7,731 nt of DNA. Source: Deltaproteobacteria bacterium (GTDB lineage Bacteria > Desulfobacterota > Desulfobacteria > Desulfobacterales > SG8-13). Position 1 is the first letter of the stretch; each line of letters starts with the position of its first letter. The notes under the pieces were generated by a model, which saw only the letters and a program-made list of their open reading frames with translations, was not told the DNA's origin and ran no database searches. The stretch lies in contig JAHEIV010000128.1 in the NCBI GenBank assembly GCA_024639205.1, positions 1 to 7,731 on the forward strand. Reading direction: 5' to 3'. This document shows positions 1 through 6,490 of the stretch, piece after piece. Made by a program: the position numbers and the translations under genes.

Positions 1-516
1 TCGATCGTGTATTGGCTGCTACCTTACGGAACGCACAGCTGGCGAAACAATCCCATTTTCACCCTGCTGGTCTTTGTCCTGCACATCGGCCTGCTGTTGA
101 CACCCGTTTTTCTGCTGGGGCACAACGTACTGCTGCAGGAGCGATGGGGATTCAGCCTGCCGACCATTTCCGAGGGCACCGCGGACCTGCTCACCATTGT
201 GGTGATCGTCAGCATCGTGTTTCTGGTCCTGCGGCGAATTGCCCAGACCGAGGTGAGGATCATCACCAATGTCCAGGACTACCTGATGATCGCGATCGCA
301 GTAGCGCCGTTCATCACCGGCCTGATCGCGCACTACCAGGTCGGCAACTACCAGTTCTGGTTGATTCTGCACATTCTTTGCGGGGAGGCGTTATTGATCG
401 CCATCCCGTTGACCAAGCTGTCGCATTTTATCTTGTTCTTCATGTCCCGGGCGCAGCTGGGCATGGACTACGGGATCAAGCGCGGGGGGATGAAGGGCAA
501 GGGTTTTGCCTGGTAG
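1..516 (+). CDS. Cytochrome b-like membrane subunit, TmcC/DsrM/NarI type (5' partial)
   Basis: The frame is open from base 1 (TCG ATC GTG) to TAG at 514-516, so the true start lies upstream; 171 residues are visible. Four hydrophobic segments appear at about residues 18-40, 59-80, 92-112 and 119-148. Histidines lie in or beside the first (H28, H41) and last (H124, H142), the kind of placement that binds b-type haem in NarI/DsrM/HdrE-like subunits. The C-terminal tail is short and basic (KRGGMKGKGFAW), as expected for a cytoplasmic end. In this family the subunit passes electrons between the quinone pool or a periplasmic cytochrome and a cytoplasmic HdrD-like partner, and a matching partner is encoded next (824-2209). 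TmcC is my best family guess because of the downstream gene set, but the gene order (membrane subunit before the HdrD-like gene) differs from the tmcA-B-C-D order I recall for Desulfovibrio. DsrM-like or another NarI-like subunit remains possible. Confidence 0.75.
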   Translation, partial: SIVYWLLPYGTHSWRNNPIFTLLVFVLHIGLLLTPVFLLGHNVLLQERWGFSLPTISEGTADLLTIVVIVSIVFLVLRRIAQTEVRIITNVQDYLMIAIAVAPFITGLIAHYQVGNYQFWLILHILCGEALLIAIPLTKLSHFILFFMSRAQLGMDYGIKRGGMKGKGFAW

Positions 517-823
517 CCCATCTGCGAATTTTGCATGAAAACCGATAAGCTGTTGGCGAATGCGGCAACGAAAACAAAATGAGAAAATAATAAGTGCAAG
601 CCAGAACCCTTAAATGGTATAAGGACGAGAATCTTTTTCATCCCATCAATTTTCACCCTGATGGGCGAGAGCCGGAGGCGGCCATCTGCTTCGGTATGAA
701 GGACCTGCAAAAGAGAATATGCCCACATGACTTCGCGCTGTAGTCTCCAATGCCGTGCAAATGAACGCTCTGGACTCGTGCAAAATCCAAGTGTAAACCA
801 ACAATCCATCGTGGAGAAGAAAA
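517..823 (+). promoter_or_regulatory. 307-base intergenic region with weak promoter candidate
   Basis: No convincing gene lies here: the longest plus-strand starts give only 12-15 codons without a ribosome site, and no CxxCH haem motif is encoded. A -10-like hexamer TATAAG is at 618-623, but the matching -35 position (about 595-600, TGCAAG) is poor. If used, it would start transcription near 630, just before the hairpin at 642-665. The end of the gap carries the ribosome site GGAG (813-816), seven bases before the ATG at 824. I see no T-tract terminator for the upstream gene. The gap may hold a separate promoter for the HdrD-like gene, or simply a long untranslated spacer. Confidence 0.35.
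642..665 (+). other. Hairpin in the leader before the HdrD-like gene
   Basis: CCCATCA (642-648) and TGATGGG (659-665) form a perfect 7-bp stem around a 10-base loop. There is no T-run after it on either strand, so it is not an intrinsic terminator. It could be a 5'-UTR structure or a protein-binding site; a chance repeat is also possible. Confidence 0.35.
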
Positions 824-2209
824 ATGGCTGACGGGAAACTTTGCAACAAAAAAATGGTCGATAAAATTGAGCGGTTGAATGAACTGCTGTCCGATAAAAG
901 CGGCAAACAGTACTACGAAGAGATGAACCACCTTGACGTGGATGACAAGGCGCTGTGGGCCACCATGCAAAAGACCCTCAAGTCCCGACTGAAGACCTGG
1001 CTGGAAATCTGCTCTCACTGCGGCCTGTGCGCCGAGAGTTGTTTTTACTATCTGGCCAACGAGCGCGATCCGAAGCAGGTGCCTTCATACAAGATCCAGG
1101 ACACACTGGGACAGTTGATCAAGCGCAAGGGAAAGGTCGACAATGAATTTATGCAGTATTGCATGGACACGGCCTTCGCCAAATGCACCTGCTGCACGCG
1201 ATGCGGGGTTTACTGCCCCTTCGGCATCGACACCGGCATCATGTTCTCTTACTTGCGAGGACTTCTCTTCTCCCAGGGTTTCACCCCCTGGGAAATGAAG
1301 ATCGGCTCCGGTATGCACCGCATTTTCCGGGCCCAGATGGACGTGACTACCGAAGACTGGACGGAGACCTGCGATTGGATGGCCGAAGAATACGAAGACG
1401 ACTGGCCGGGTCTCAAGATTCCCATTGACGTGCAGGATGCCGACATCCTGTACACCGTCAACGCCCGCGAACCCAAGCACTATCCGGAAGATCTGGCCGA
1501 GGCGGCCATCCTGTTTCACCTTGCCGGAGAGAACTGGACGGTACCCAGCGAAGGATGGGAGGAGACCAGCCTGGCCATGTTCGCCGGGGACTGGGCCGCC
1601 TGCAAGATGCAGGTTGAAAGTGTCTACGATGCGATGAAACGGCTGAATCCCAAACGCATGGTGGTGACCGAATGCGGACATGCCTATCGTGCCACAGTCA
1701 TCGAAGGACCTTACTGGGCCGGGCTCAAGACCGGCCAGACGCCGATACCGAGTTTCCACTACGTGGAGTGGGTGGCCGAAGCACTGCGCACCGGCAAGCT
1801 GAAAATCGACCCGGCCAAGAAGATCAAAGAGCCGGTCACCTACCAGGACTCGTGCAACTACATTCGAAACGCCGGGCTCAAAGACGTCGCCCGGGAGATC
1901 ATGAGTTATATCGCGGAAGATTTTCGTGAGATGTCTCCTTGCAAAGAGCACAATTTCTGCTGCGGCGGCGGCGGCGGGCTCAACGGCATCGGACGCTACC
2001 GCCCGCAACGCAACATCGGACTGAAGGTCAAGCGGGACCAGATTCTGAATACCGACGCAAAGCTGGTGGTTGCACCCTGTCACAACTGCTGGGATGCGAT
2101 CCGCGACCTGGAGGAGGTTTACGAAGTCGGCATCCGGTGGTCGTTTCTGAAACCATTGTTGATCAACATGGTGGAGGTGCCGGAACACCTGAAACCGAAA
2201 GAAGAGTGA
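824..2209 (+). CDS. HdrD/DsrK-like iron-sulfur protein, TmcB type (CCG domain)
   Basis: This 461-residue soluble cytoplasmic protein has two CxxCxxCxxxC ferredoxin motifs: C63-C66-C69-C73, and C121-C124-C127-C131 followed by Pro. Both should bind [4Fe-4S] clusters. The C-terminal half carries one intact CCG (cysteine-rich) domain: C344, then CCG at 379-381 followed by a glycine run, then C419-H-N-C422. In HdrB/HdrD relatives this motif holds the noncubane cluster used for disulfide chemistry. The preceding CCG-like repeat (about 205-300) is degenerate: only C284 (TECGHAY) sits at an expected ligand position. One intact CCG domain fits DsrK/TmcB-type proteins rather than canonical HdrD. No signal peptide or membrane segment is visible. 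The start is supported by GGAG (813-816) with a 7-base spacer. It probably partners the membrane subunit encoded upstream. Family membership is firm; the TmcB name rests on gene context. Confidence 0.88.
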   Translation: MADGKLCNKKMVDKIERLNELLSDKSGKQYYEEMNHLDVDDKALWATMQKTLKSRLKTWLEICSHCGLCAESCFYYLANERDPKQVPSYKIQDTLGQLIKRKGKVDNEFMQYCMDTAFAKCTCCTRCGVYCPFGIDTGIMFSYLRGLLFSQGFTPWEMKIGSGMHRIFRAQMDVTTEDWTETCDWMAEEYEDDWPGLKIPIDVQDADILYTVNAREPKHYPEDLAEAAILFHLAGENWTVPSEGWEETSLAMFAGDWAACKMQVESVYDAMKRLNPKRMVVTECGHAYRATVIEGPYWAGLKTGQTPIPSFHYVEWVAEALRTGKLKIDPAKKIKEPVTYQDSCNYIRNAGLKDVAREIMSYIAEDFREMSPCKEHNFCCGGGGGLNGIGRYRPQRNIGLKVKRDQILNTDAKLVVAPCHNCWDAIRDLEEVYEVGIRWSFLKPLLINMVEVPEHLKPKEE

Positions 2210-2231
2210 TCCGGTTAGAAGAAACACCCGA

Positions 2232-2327
2232 ATGCAGATGCCGGAACGCGGCTGGAAGACAGGCAGGCGAGGTAGAACAATACCGACAGTCGTGCAGAAC
2301 TTTTGTACAATGTGCCGCGATGGCTGA
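2232..2327 (+). CDS. Possible small ORF with CxxC, upstream of the unknown gene
   Basis: An ATG at 2232 opens a 31-codon frame that ends at TGA (2325-2327). The peptide is basic and ends in QNFCTMCRDG, with a CxxC pair. It fills most of the 130-base spacer after the HdrD-like gene and is in the same frame as the gene at 2340, four codons after the TGA. The upstream ribosome site is weak (AGAAG at 2217-2221, ten bases away). It could be a translated leader, a remnant of a longer N-terminus broken by a stop, or chance. Confidence 0.2.
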   Translation: MQMPERGWKTGRRGRTIPTVVQNFCTMCRDG

Positions 2328-2339
2328 CCGGGAGGTTCA

Positions 2340-2876
2340 GTGAACGCAATTGTTCTTCAGCCCGACGGCGAGTTGCTGGATGAAAAGCGAAGGCCGATCA
2401 GCGAGCCCCTGCGGTTTCTGAGCTTTCGTATCGAGCTGCACGAGGGTGCCACCTTGCGCAGTTTTTTCCGGATGATCGACCGGCATGCGATCCTGGCGCA
2501 GATCAGCACGTTTTTCCCTTCTTTCCTTGAGCAATACGGCAGATGCCCGGATGCCGGCTGCAACGCCAGCGGGTATGATTTTTTGGAGTTTGGCAAGACG
2601 ATCGAGATGATCGGCTATCCCGGCGAGCCCAAGCTGGAAATCTACCATTCACTGAAGGGAGTGGTCGGCAAACAGGCCGAGGAAATCCGCTCTTCGCAGC
2701 TGGACGGTCTTTTGGATCTGCCGTTGAAGCTCGGTGCACTGAAACACATCGTGTTCGGCGACAAGGTGGATGCATTCGAATTTGATACCGTCTTCAACTT
2801 ATTTGAATTCATAGACGGGATTGCCTGGGAGTTGAGTTTTCACGGCCGACCACAGGTATGTGAACTAAGGAGATGA
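2340..2876 (+). CDS. Conserved-context hypothetical protein, 178 residues
   Basis: I do not recognise this family. The product is a soluble, mildly acidic protein with no signal peptide, membrane segment or haem motif. Visible cysteines are C69 and C74 (RCPDAGC) and C174. It has only one tryptophan, so it does not match the tryptophan-rich TmcD subunit as I remember it. The GTG start is fixed by an in-frame TGA at 2325-2327, with no other start between; a strong GGAGG (2331-2335) sits four bases before it, slightly close. Its stop (2874-2876) is three bases from the universal stress protein start, so the two are almost certainly co-transcribed and probably translationally coupled. Position between the HdrD-like and Usp genes suggests an accessory or regulatory role tied to the electron-transfer complex, but nothing in the sequence names a function. 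Confidence 0.75.
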   Translation: MNAIVLQPDGELLDEKRRPISEPLRFLSFRIELHEGATLRSFFRMIDRHAILAQISTFFPSFLEQYGRCPDAGCNASGYDFLEFGKTIEMIGYPGEPKLEIYHSLKGVVGKQAEEIRSSQLDGLLDLPLKLGALKHIVFGDKVDAFEFDTVFNLFEFIDGIAWELSFHGRPQVCELRR

Positions 2877-2879
2877 GCC

Positions 2880-3809
2880 ATGTTCAAAAAGCTATTGTTC
2901 GCCACGACGGCTTCCCCCACCTGCGACAATGCCGCCAAGGTTGCCTTTGATCTCGAACTGAAATGGGATGCCAAACTTTTTGTGTTTCATGTGTTCGGTA
3001 TGCCCACCCGCGGGTTCAGTCAATACGTCACCGACAGCCGAACCGGTGATACCGAACCAATCGATCCGGACTACATCGAGTGGGTCAAGGAGGAGATGAA
3101 AAACACGTACGATGAGTTGCTCAAGGACAGCGAGAATTCCGAAATCGAAGCTGTGCTCGGCATGCCGCATCGGGAAATCCTGCGCAAGGCCCGCAAAGAA
3201 AACGTCGATATGATCATTATGGGCGCTCATACCCGCGAGGAGGACGTCGGGGCGACACGCTACCGCAGCATTGCGGGCAGTACGATGCAAAAAGTAGCCA
3301 AGGCCGCCCGCTGTCCGGTGGTGATTATCAGCCGGCCCTGCACCACCTGCTGGAAGCTGTTTTCCAACATTGTCGTTGGTGTCGACTTTTCAAAGGCTGC
3401 CGATTACGCCTTTTTGTGGGCGTACAAACTTGCCAAAGAAGTCGGTGCCAAACTGCACGTTTTTCATGCCCTGGATGTCAATTACGGCAGTGCCGGGCAG
3501 GTCAAATCCCAGGCGGAAATTGAAAACCTGTTGTCGGCAGCCACGAAGAAAATCGAAACCCGGCATCTGAAAAAGATCAAGAATTTTGATAACTACTCGG
3601 TGGAAATCTGGGAGGGCATTCCCTACGTTGAGATTTTAAAGCACGCCAGGCAGGTGAACGGCGATCTGATCGTGATGGCCCACCACACGCGGGAGATCGA
3701 TCCGGAAGAGGCCTTGCTGGGCAGCACGGTCGAGCAGGTCGTCCTGCGGGCCTCGTGCCCGGTTGCCAGCGTCAACCATCCGGACAAAGTGGCCGATGTG
3801 ATCGATTGA
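2880..3809 (+). CDS. Tandem-domain universal stress protein (UspA family)
   Basis: The 309-residue product contains two Usp domains, about 1-152 and 162-298. Each starts with a hydrophobic strand (KKLLFATTAS; FSNIVVGVDFS) and ends with the family's nucleotide-binding region. In domain 1 this reads MGAHTREED with a longer spacer to GST (133-135); in domain 2 it reads MAHHTREID followed by LLGST (279-283). Both closing strands are typical (RCPVVII; SCPVASV). Usp proteins bind ATP or act as dimeric stress-response regulators; the specific role is unknown. The linker has a CxxC pair (C154, C157), which could be redox-active. ATG 2880 has AAGGAG (2867-2872) seven bases upstream, inside the end of the preceding gene. 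A Usp gene at this position is consistent with my recollection of tmc loci. Confidence 0.92.
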   Translation: MFKKLLFATTASPTCDNAAKVAFDLELKWDAKLFVFHVFGMPTRGFSQYVTDSRTGDTEPIDPDYIEWVKEEMKNTYDELLKDSENSEIEAVLGMPHREILRKARKENVDMIIMGAHTREEDVGATRYRSIAGSTMQKVAKAARCPVVIISRPCTTCWKLFSNIVVGVDFSKAADYAFLWAYKLAKEVGAKLHVFHALDVNYGSAGQVKSQAEIENLLSAATKKIETRHLKKIKNFDNYSVEIWEGIPYVEILKHARQVNGDLIVMAHHTREIDPEEALLGSTVEQVVLRASCPVASVNHPDKVADVID

Positions 3810-3854
3810 CCGCACGCATGCCGATTTTGTATCTTATCGCCGTCGGAGCCGAAT

Positions 3855-4253
3855 ATGGAGAAGAAGAAGGTTCTCATCGTGGACGACGAGATCGACATGC
3901 GCATTTACATTTCCACGGTGCTCAAAACCTGCGGCTTTGAGCCGATCACCACAAGGGAAGGCAGCGAGGCGATTCGCAAGGCCAAAAAAAATCCGCCGGA
4001 TCTCATTGTTCTGGACGTCATGATGCCGGGGGAAGGGGGCGCTGAGACCTATCGGGAGTTGAAACAGGATCACGAGCTGCAGAACATCCCGGTGATTCTT
4101 ATGTCTGCCGTCAAAAAGGACTCCTTCCTGCATTACCTGCGCATGCTAAATGCCCGTCTGCTTCATCCGATTCCCCCGCCTTTCACCTATCTGGAGAAGC
4201 CTGTTGAACCGGAAGACCTGGCGGATGCAGCAAAAGCCGCAATGGCGACTTGA
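3855..4253 (+). CDS. Single-domain response regulator (receiver only)
   Basis: The 132-residue protein is one CheY-like receiver with no output domain. Key residues are present: acidic pair D10/D11, phospho-acceptor D54 in LIVLDVMMP, S84 in the switch position (ILMSA) and K115 in the YLEKP motif. The region 91-112, between beta-4 and beta-5, is unusual: it is rich in Leu/Arg and has an IPPP run. The start has CGGAG (3844-3848) six bases upstream, and the gene follows the Usp gene after 45 bases. Standing just before a receiver-bearing histidine kinase, it probably acts as a phosphate shuttle or as a target that works by protein contact, not by DNA binding. Confidence 0.93.
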   Translation: MEKKKVLIVDDEIDMRIYISTVLKTCGFEPITTREGSEAIRKAKKNPPDLIVLDVMMPGEGGAETYRELKQDHELQNIPVILMSAVKKDSFLHYLRMLNARLLHPIPPPFTYLEKPVEPEDLADAAKAAMAT

Positions 4254-4255
4254 AT

Positions 4256-4287
4256 CCCTGCGCCTCCGGCCATAGCCGGAGGCAGGG
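4256..4287 (+). other. Strong intergenic hairpin between receiver and kinase genes
   Basis: GCCTCCGGC (4262-4270) and GCCGGAGGC (4275-4283) form a perfect 9-bp GC-rich stem with a CATA loop. Flanking CCCT (4256-4259) and AGGG (4284-4287) extend it by four pairs across a 2-base bulge. It begins two bases after the receiver gene's stop. There is no proper T-run after it, so it is a weak terminator at best. It may stabilise the upstream mRNA or reduce read-through into the kinase gene, lowering kinase level relative to the receiver. Confidence 0.6.
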
Positions 4288-4311
4288 CGGTAATGGATAA
4301 GCGATTTTCCC

Positions 4312-6276
4312 ATGGAAAAGAAAATACTGCTGGTAGACGATGAAGAAGGCATCCGCAAGGTTCTCGGCATCTCCCTGGCCGACAGCGGTTATGAAGTCTT
4401 TACGGCCGAGAACGGAGAGCAGGCCCTGAGGCTGTTTCGAGAGAACCGCCCTGCCATCGTTATGACCGATATCAAAATGCCGGGAATGGACGGCATCTCC
4501 CTTCTGCGAAAGATCAAAGACGAGCGCCCGGACACCGAAGTGATCATGATCACCGGTCACGGGGATTTGGATCTGGCCATTAAAAGCCTCCAGTCACGGG
4601 CGATCGATTTCGTCACCAAACCCATCAATGACGATGTGCTGGAAATTGCCCTGAATCGGGCCACCGATAAAATCACCATGCGCGAGCAACTGCGGCAGTA
4701 CACGGAGAACCTGGAGGCCCTGGTCGAAAAGCAGTCGGCCAAACTGGTGAAGGCCGAACGGCTGGCAGCCGTGGGCCAGGCGATCGAGGGGCTGTCCACA
4801 GCCATAAAAGGGATCGCCGGCGACCTCGAAGGCGGTATCCGGTATTTCAACGAAATGCCCTGCTTTGTTTCCATTCACAACCGGGATCTGAAGATTGTGG
4901 AGACCAATCAACTCTTCAAGCAGCGCCTGGGTGACGGTGTCGGCGGCAATTCATGGGACATTTACAAGCAGGCAGCCGACAACCCCCAGGATTGCCCGGT
5001 TGGACGGACCTTTCAAACCGGCACGGGACAGCGCGGCAGGGAAATCGTTCGTTACCTGGATGGCCAGGAGCTGCCGGTGATGACCCATACGGCTCCGATT
5101 CACGACAAGGGCGGTGAGCTTGAACTGGTGCTGGAGATTGCGGCCGACATATCCGAGGTGCAGCGCCTGCAGGAGCAACTGCGCACCACCCAGCAGCGAT
5201 ACGAGCAGCTTTTCGACGAGGTCCCCTGCTACATTTCCGTTCAGGACAGGGATCTGCGGCTGACGGCAACCAATCGTCGCTTCAAGGAAGACTTCGGCGA
5301 TCGGAACCGATCCCACTGTTACAAGGTCTACAAAAACCGCGGTGAGCCGTGTCCCAACTGTCCGGTTGACAAAACATTTACAGACGGCAAGTCCCACCAG
5401 ACCGAAATGGTCGTTACATCCGCCCACGGTGAGCAATACAACGTGCTTATCTGGACGGCACCGATCCGCAACGCAACCGGGAAGATCATCCAGGTAATGG
5501 AGATGATGACCAATATCACGCAGATCCGGCAGCTTCAGGACCACCTGACGTCGCTCGGATTTCTGATGAGCTCCATTTCCCACGGGATAAAGGGTCTGCT
5601 GACGGGTCTGGACGGGGGTATGTACCTGATCAACAAGGGCATCGAGCGAAACGACAATGACAAGTTAAAAGAGGGCTGGGATGTCGTCCAGCTGATGGTC
5701 GATCGCATCCGAAGGTTGGTCCACAATATTCTGTTTTATGCCAAAGAGCGCGAGCTTCATGTGGAGAAGGTCGATGTGCTGGGATTTGCAGAGGATCTGA
5801 GCCTTACCGTAGAGCACAAGACCGATGCCCAGGGAATCGGTTTTACCAAGCACTTTGAGCCGAATCTCGGCAGTTTTCAGATCGATGCCAACGTGGTGAG
5901 AACCGCTCTGATCAACATACTCGAAAACGCCGTGGAGGCTGTCGCAGCAGACACGCCAAAAGACCGGCATCGCATCGGCCTCGAGGTGAGCCGGGAAAAG
6001 AAAAGCGTTGTATTTACGATCAGCGACAACGGCATCGGCATGGATCAGGAAACCCAGGACAACCTGTTTACCCTGTTTTTTTCAACCAAAGGGCATGCAG
6101 GCACCGGCCTGGGTCTGTATGTGGCCGATAAAGTCATTCAGCAGCACGGCGGCAGGATCGAGGTCGAGTCCAGTGCCGGTGCCGGATCGCGTTTCAAAGT
6201 CTTCCTGCCGGTATCGCTGCCCCCATCCATTCGAAAAGCCCTGAAAAAAACCGACCCGAAAGCTGCAGCTCGCTGA
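4312..6276 (+). CDS. Hybrid sensor histidine kinase: REC - pseudo-DHp - PAS - PAS - DHp - ATPase
   Basis: The 654-residue cytoplasmic protein has no membrane segment. An N-terminal receiver (1-120) carries D9/D10, phospho-acceptor D53, T81 and K103. A coiled-coil-like stretch (122-150) leads into 151-177, which resembles a DHp helix but has T163 where the histidine should be. Two PAS domains follow (about 175-282 and 297-404). PAS2 has four conserved cysteines (C306, C336, C347, C350); PAS1 keeps only C184 and C228. The active DHp has H424 in SISHGIKG, a variant lacking the usual HE..NP pattern. The ATPase domain shows the N box (N535, N539), G1 (DNGIGM, 572-577), F box (586-592) and G2 (GTGLGL, 597-602). 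The start is fixed: TAA at 4291-4293 is in frame and ATG 4312 is the next start. Its ribosome site is poor (GGAT at 4295-4298), which suggests low translation. It likely phosphorylates its own receiver, the upstream receiver, or both. Confidence 0.93.
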   Translation: MEKKILLVDDEEGIRKVLGISLADSGYEVFTAENGEQALRLFRENRPAIVMTDIKMPGMDGISLLRKIKDERPDTEVIMITGHGDLDLAIKSLQSRAIDFVTKPINDDVLEIALNRATDKITMREQLRQYTENLEALVEKQSAKLVKAERLAAVGQAIEGLSTAIKGIAGDLEGGIRYFNEMPCFVSIHNRDLKIVETNQLFKQRLGDGVGGNSWDIYKQAADNPQDCPVGRTFQTGTGQRGREIVRYLDGQELPVMTHTAPIHDKGGELELVLEIAADISEVQRLQEQLRTTQQRYEQLFDEVPCYISVQDRDLRLTATNRRFKEDFGDRNRSHCYKVYKNRGEPCPNCPVDKTFTDGKSHQTEMVVTSAHGEQYNVLIWTAPIRNATGKIIQVMEMMTNITQIRQLQDHLTSLGFLMSSISHGIKGLLTGLDGGMYLINKGIERNDNDKLKEGWDVVQLMVDRIRRLVHNILFYAKERELHVEKVDVLGFAEDLSLTVEHKTDAQGIGFTKHFEPNLGSFQIDANVVRTALINILENAVEAVAADTPKDRHRIGLEVSREKKSVVFTISDNGIGMDQETQDNLFTLFFSTKGHAGTGLGLYVADKVIQQHGGRIEVESSAGAGSRFKVFLPVSLPPSIRKALKKTDPKAAAR

Positions 6277-6341
6277 ACCGCCCGGTTGCCGGCTACGTTG
6301 CTCGAGATCCGTTTGTTCAGACGCCGGTCGGCCGCTTCCAC

Positions 6342-6371
6342 TTGACGAGTACCGGCCGTCGGGGCTAGAAT
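6342..6371 (+). promoter_or_regulatory. Sigma-70-like promoter for the haem sensor gene
   Basis: TTGACG (6342-6347) and TAGAAT (6366-6371) each match the sigma-70 consensus at five of six positions, with an 18-base spacer; transcription would start near 6378. Palindromic CGGCCG boxes lie at 6329-6334 and 6353-6358, on either side of the -35, and form an imperfect inverted repeat that could be an operator. This implies that the sensor gene at 6518 is a separate unit from the kinase operon. The region 6277-6341 has no T-tract terminator that I can see. Confidence 0.55.
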
Positions 6372-6421
6372 GACTCTATCCCGCATATTTCAAATTTGTT
6401 TGTCGCCCTGGCCACAGTAGA

Positions 6422-6490
6422 ATGATGAAAAATGCGGGGCAGGAGGCACTGCAGCAACCACTATCAACGATATCCACGATGGGTGGATAG
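6422..6490 (+). CDS. Possible 22-codon leader ORF in the sensor gene 5' UTR
   Basis: An ATG ATG pair at 6422 opens a 22-codon frame ending at TAG (6488-6490), whose stop lies inside the 3' arm of the hairpin at 6471-6489. It is in frame with the sensor gene. There is no run of a single amino acid and only a weak ribosome site, so classic amino-acid attenuation is unlikely. It may be chance. Confidence 0.15.
   Translation: MMKNAGQEALQQPLSTISTMGG

Noticed and set aside
511..526. Sigma-54-like TGG-N10-TGC spacing at the end of the first gene
   Set aside because: Only the GG/GC core and spacing fit; the other consensus positions are mostly wrong and it overlaps the coding end.
691..745. Short ORF (15 codons) in the 517-823 gap
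   Set aside because: No ribosome site, no motif, and the length is expected by chance.
1085..2227. Long open frame (380 codons) on the minus strand
   Set aside because: It lies entirely antisense to the HdrD-like gene, whose metal-binding motifs prove the plus-strand frame. The product shows no recognisable motif and there is no ribosome site. It is a codon-bias shadow.
2325..2327. UGA as a selenocysteine codon
   Set aside because: There is no convincing SECIS-like stem-loop directly downstream, and a strong GGAGG serves the GTG start at 2340. It is kept only as a question within the small-ORF finding.
4951..5583. 210-codon minus-strand frame within the kinase gene
   Set aside because: It is antisense to the PAS domains of a clearly coding gene, with no motif or initiation signal.
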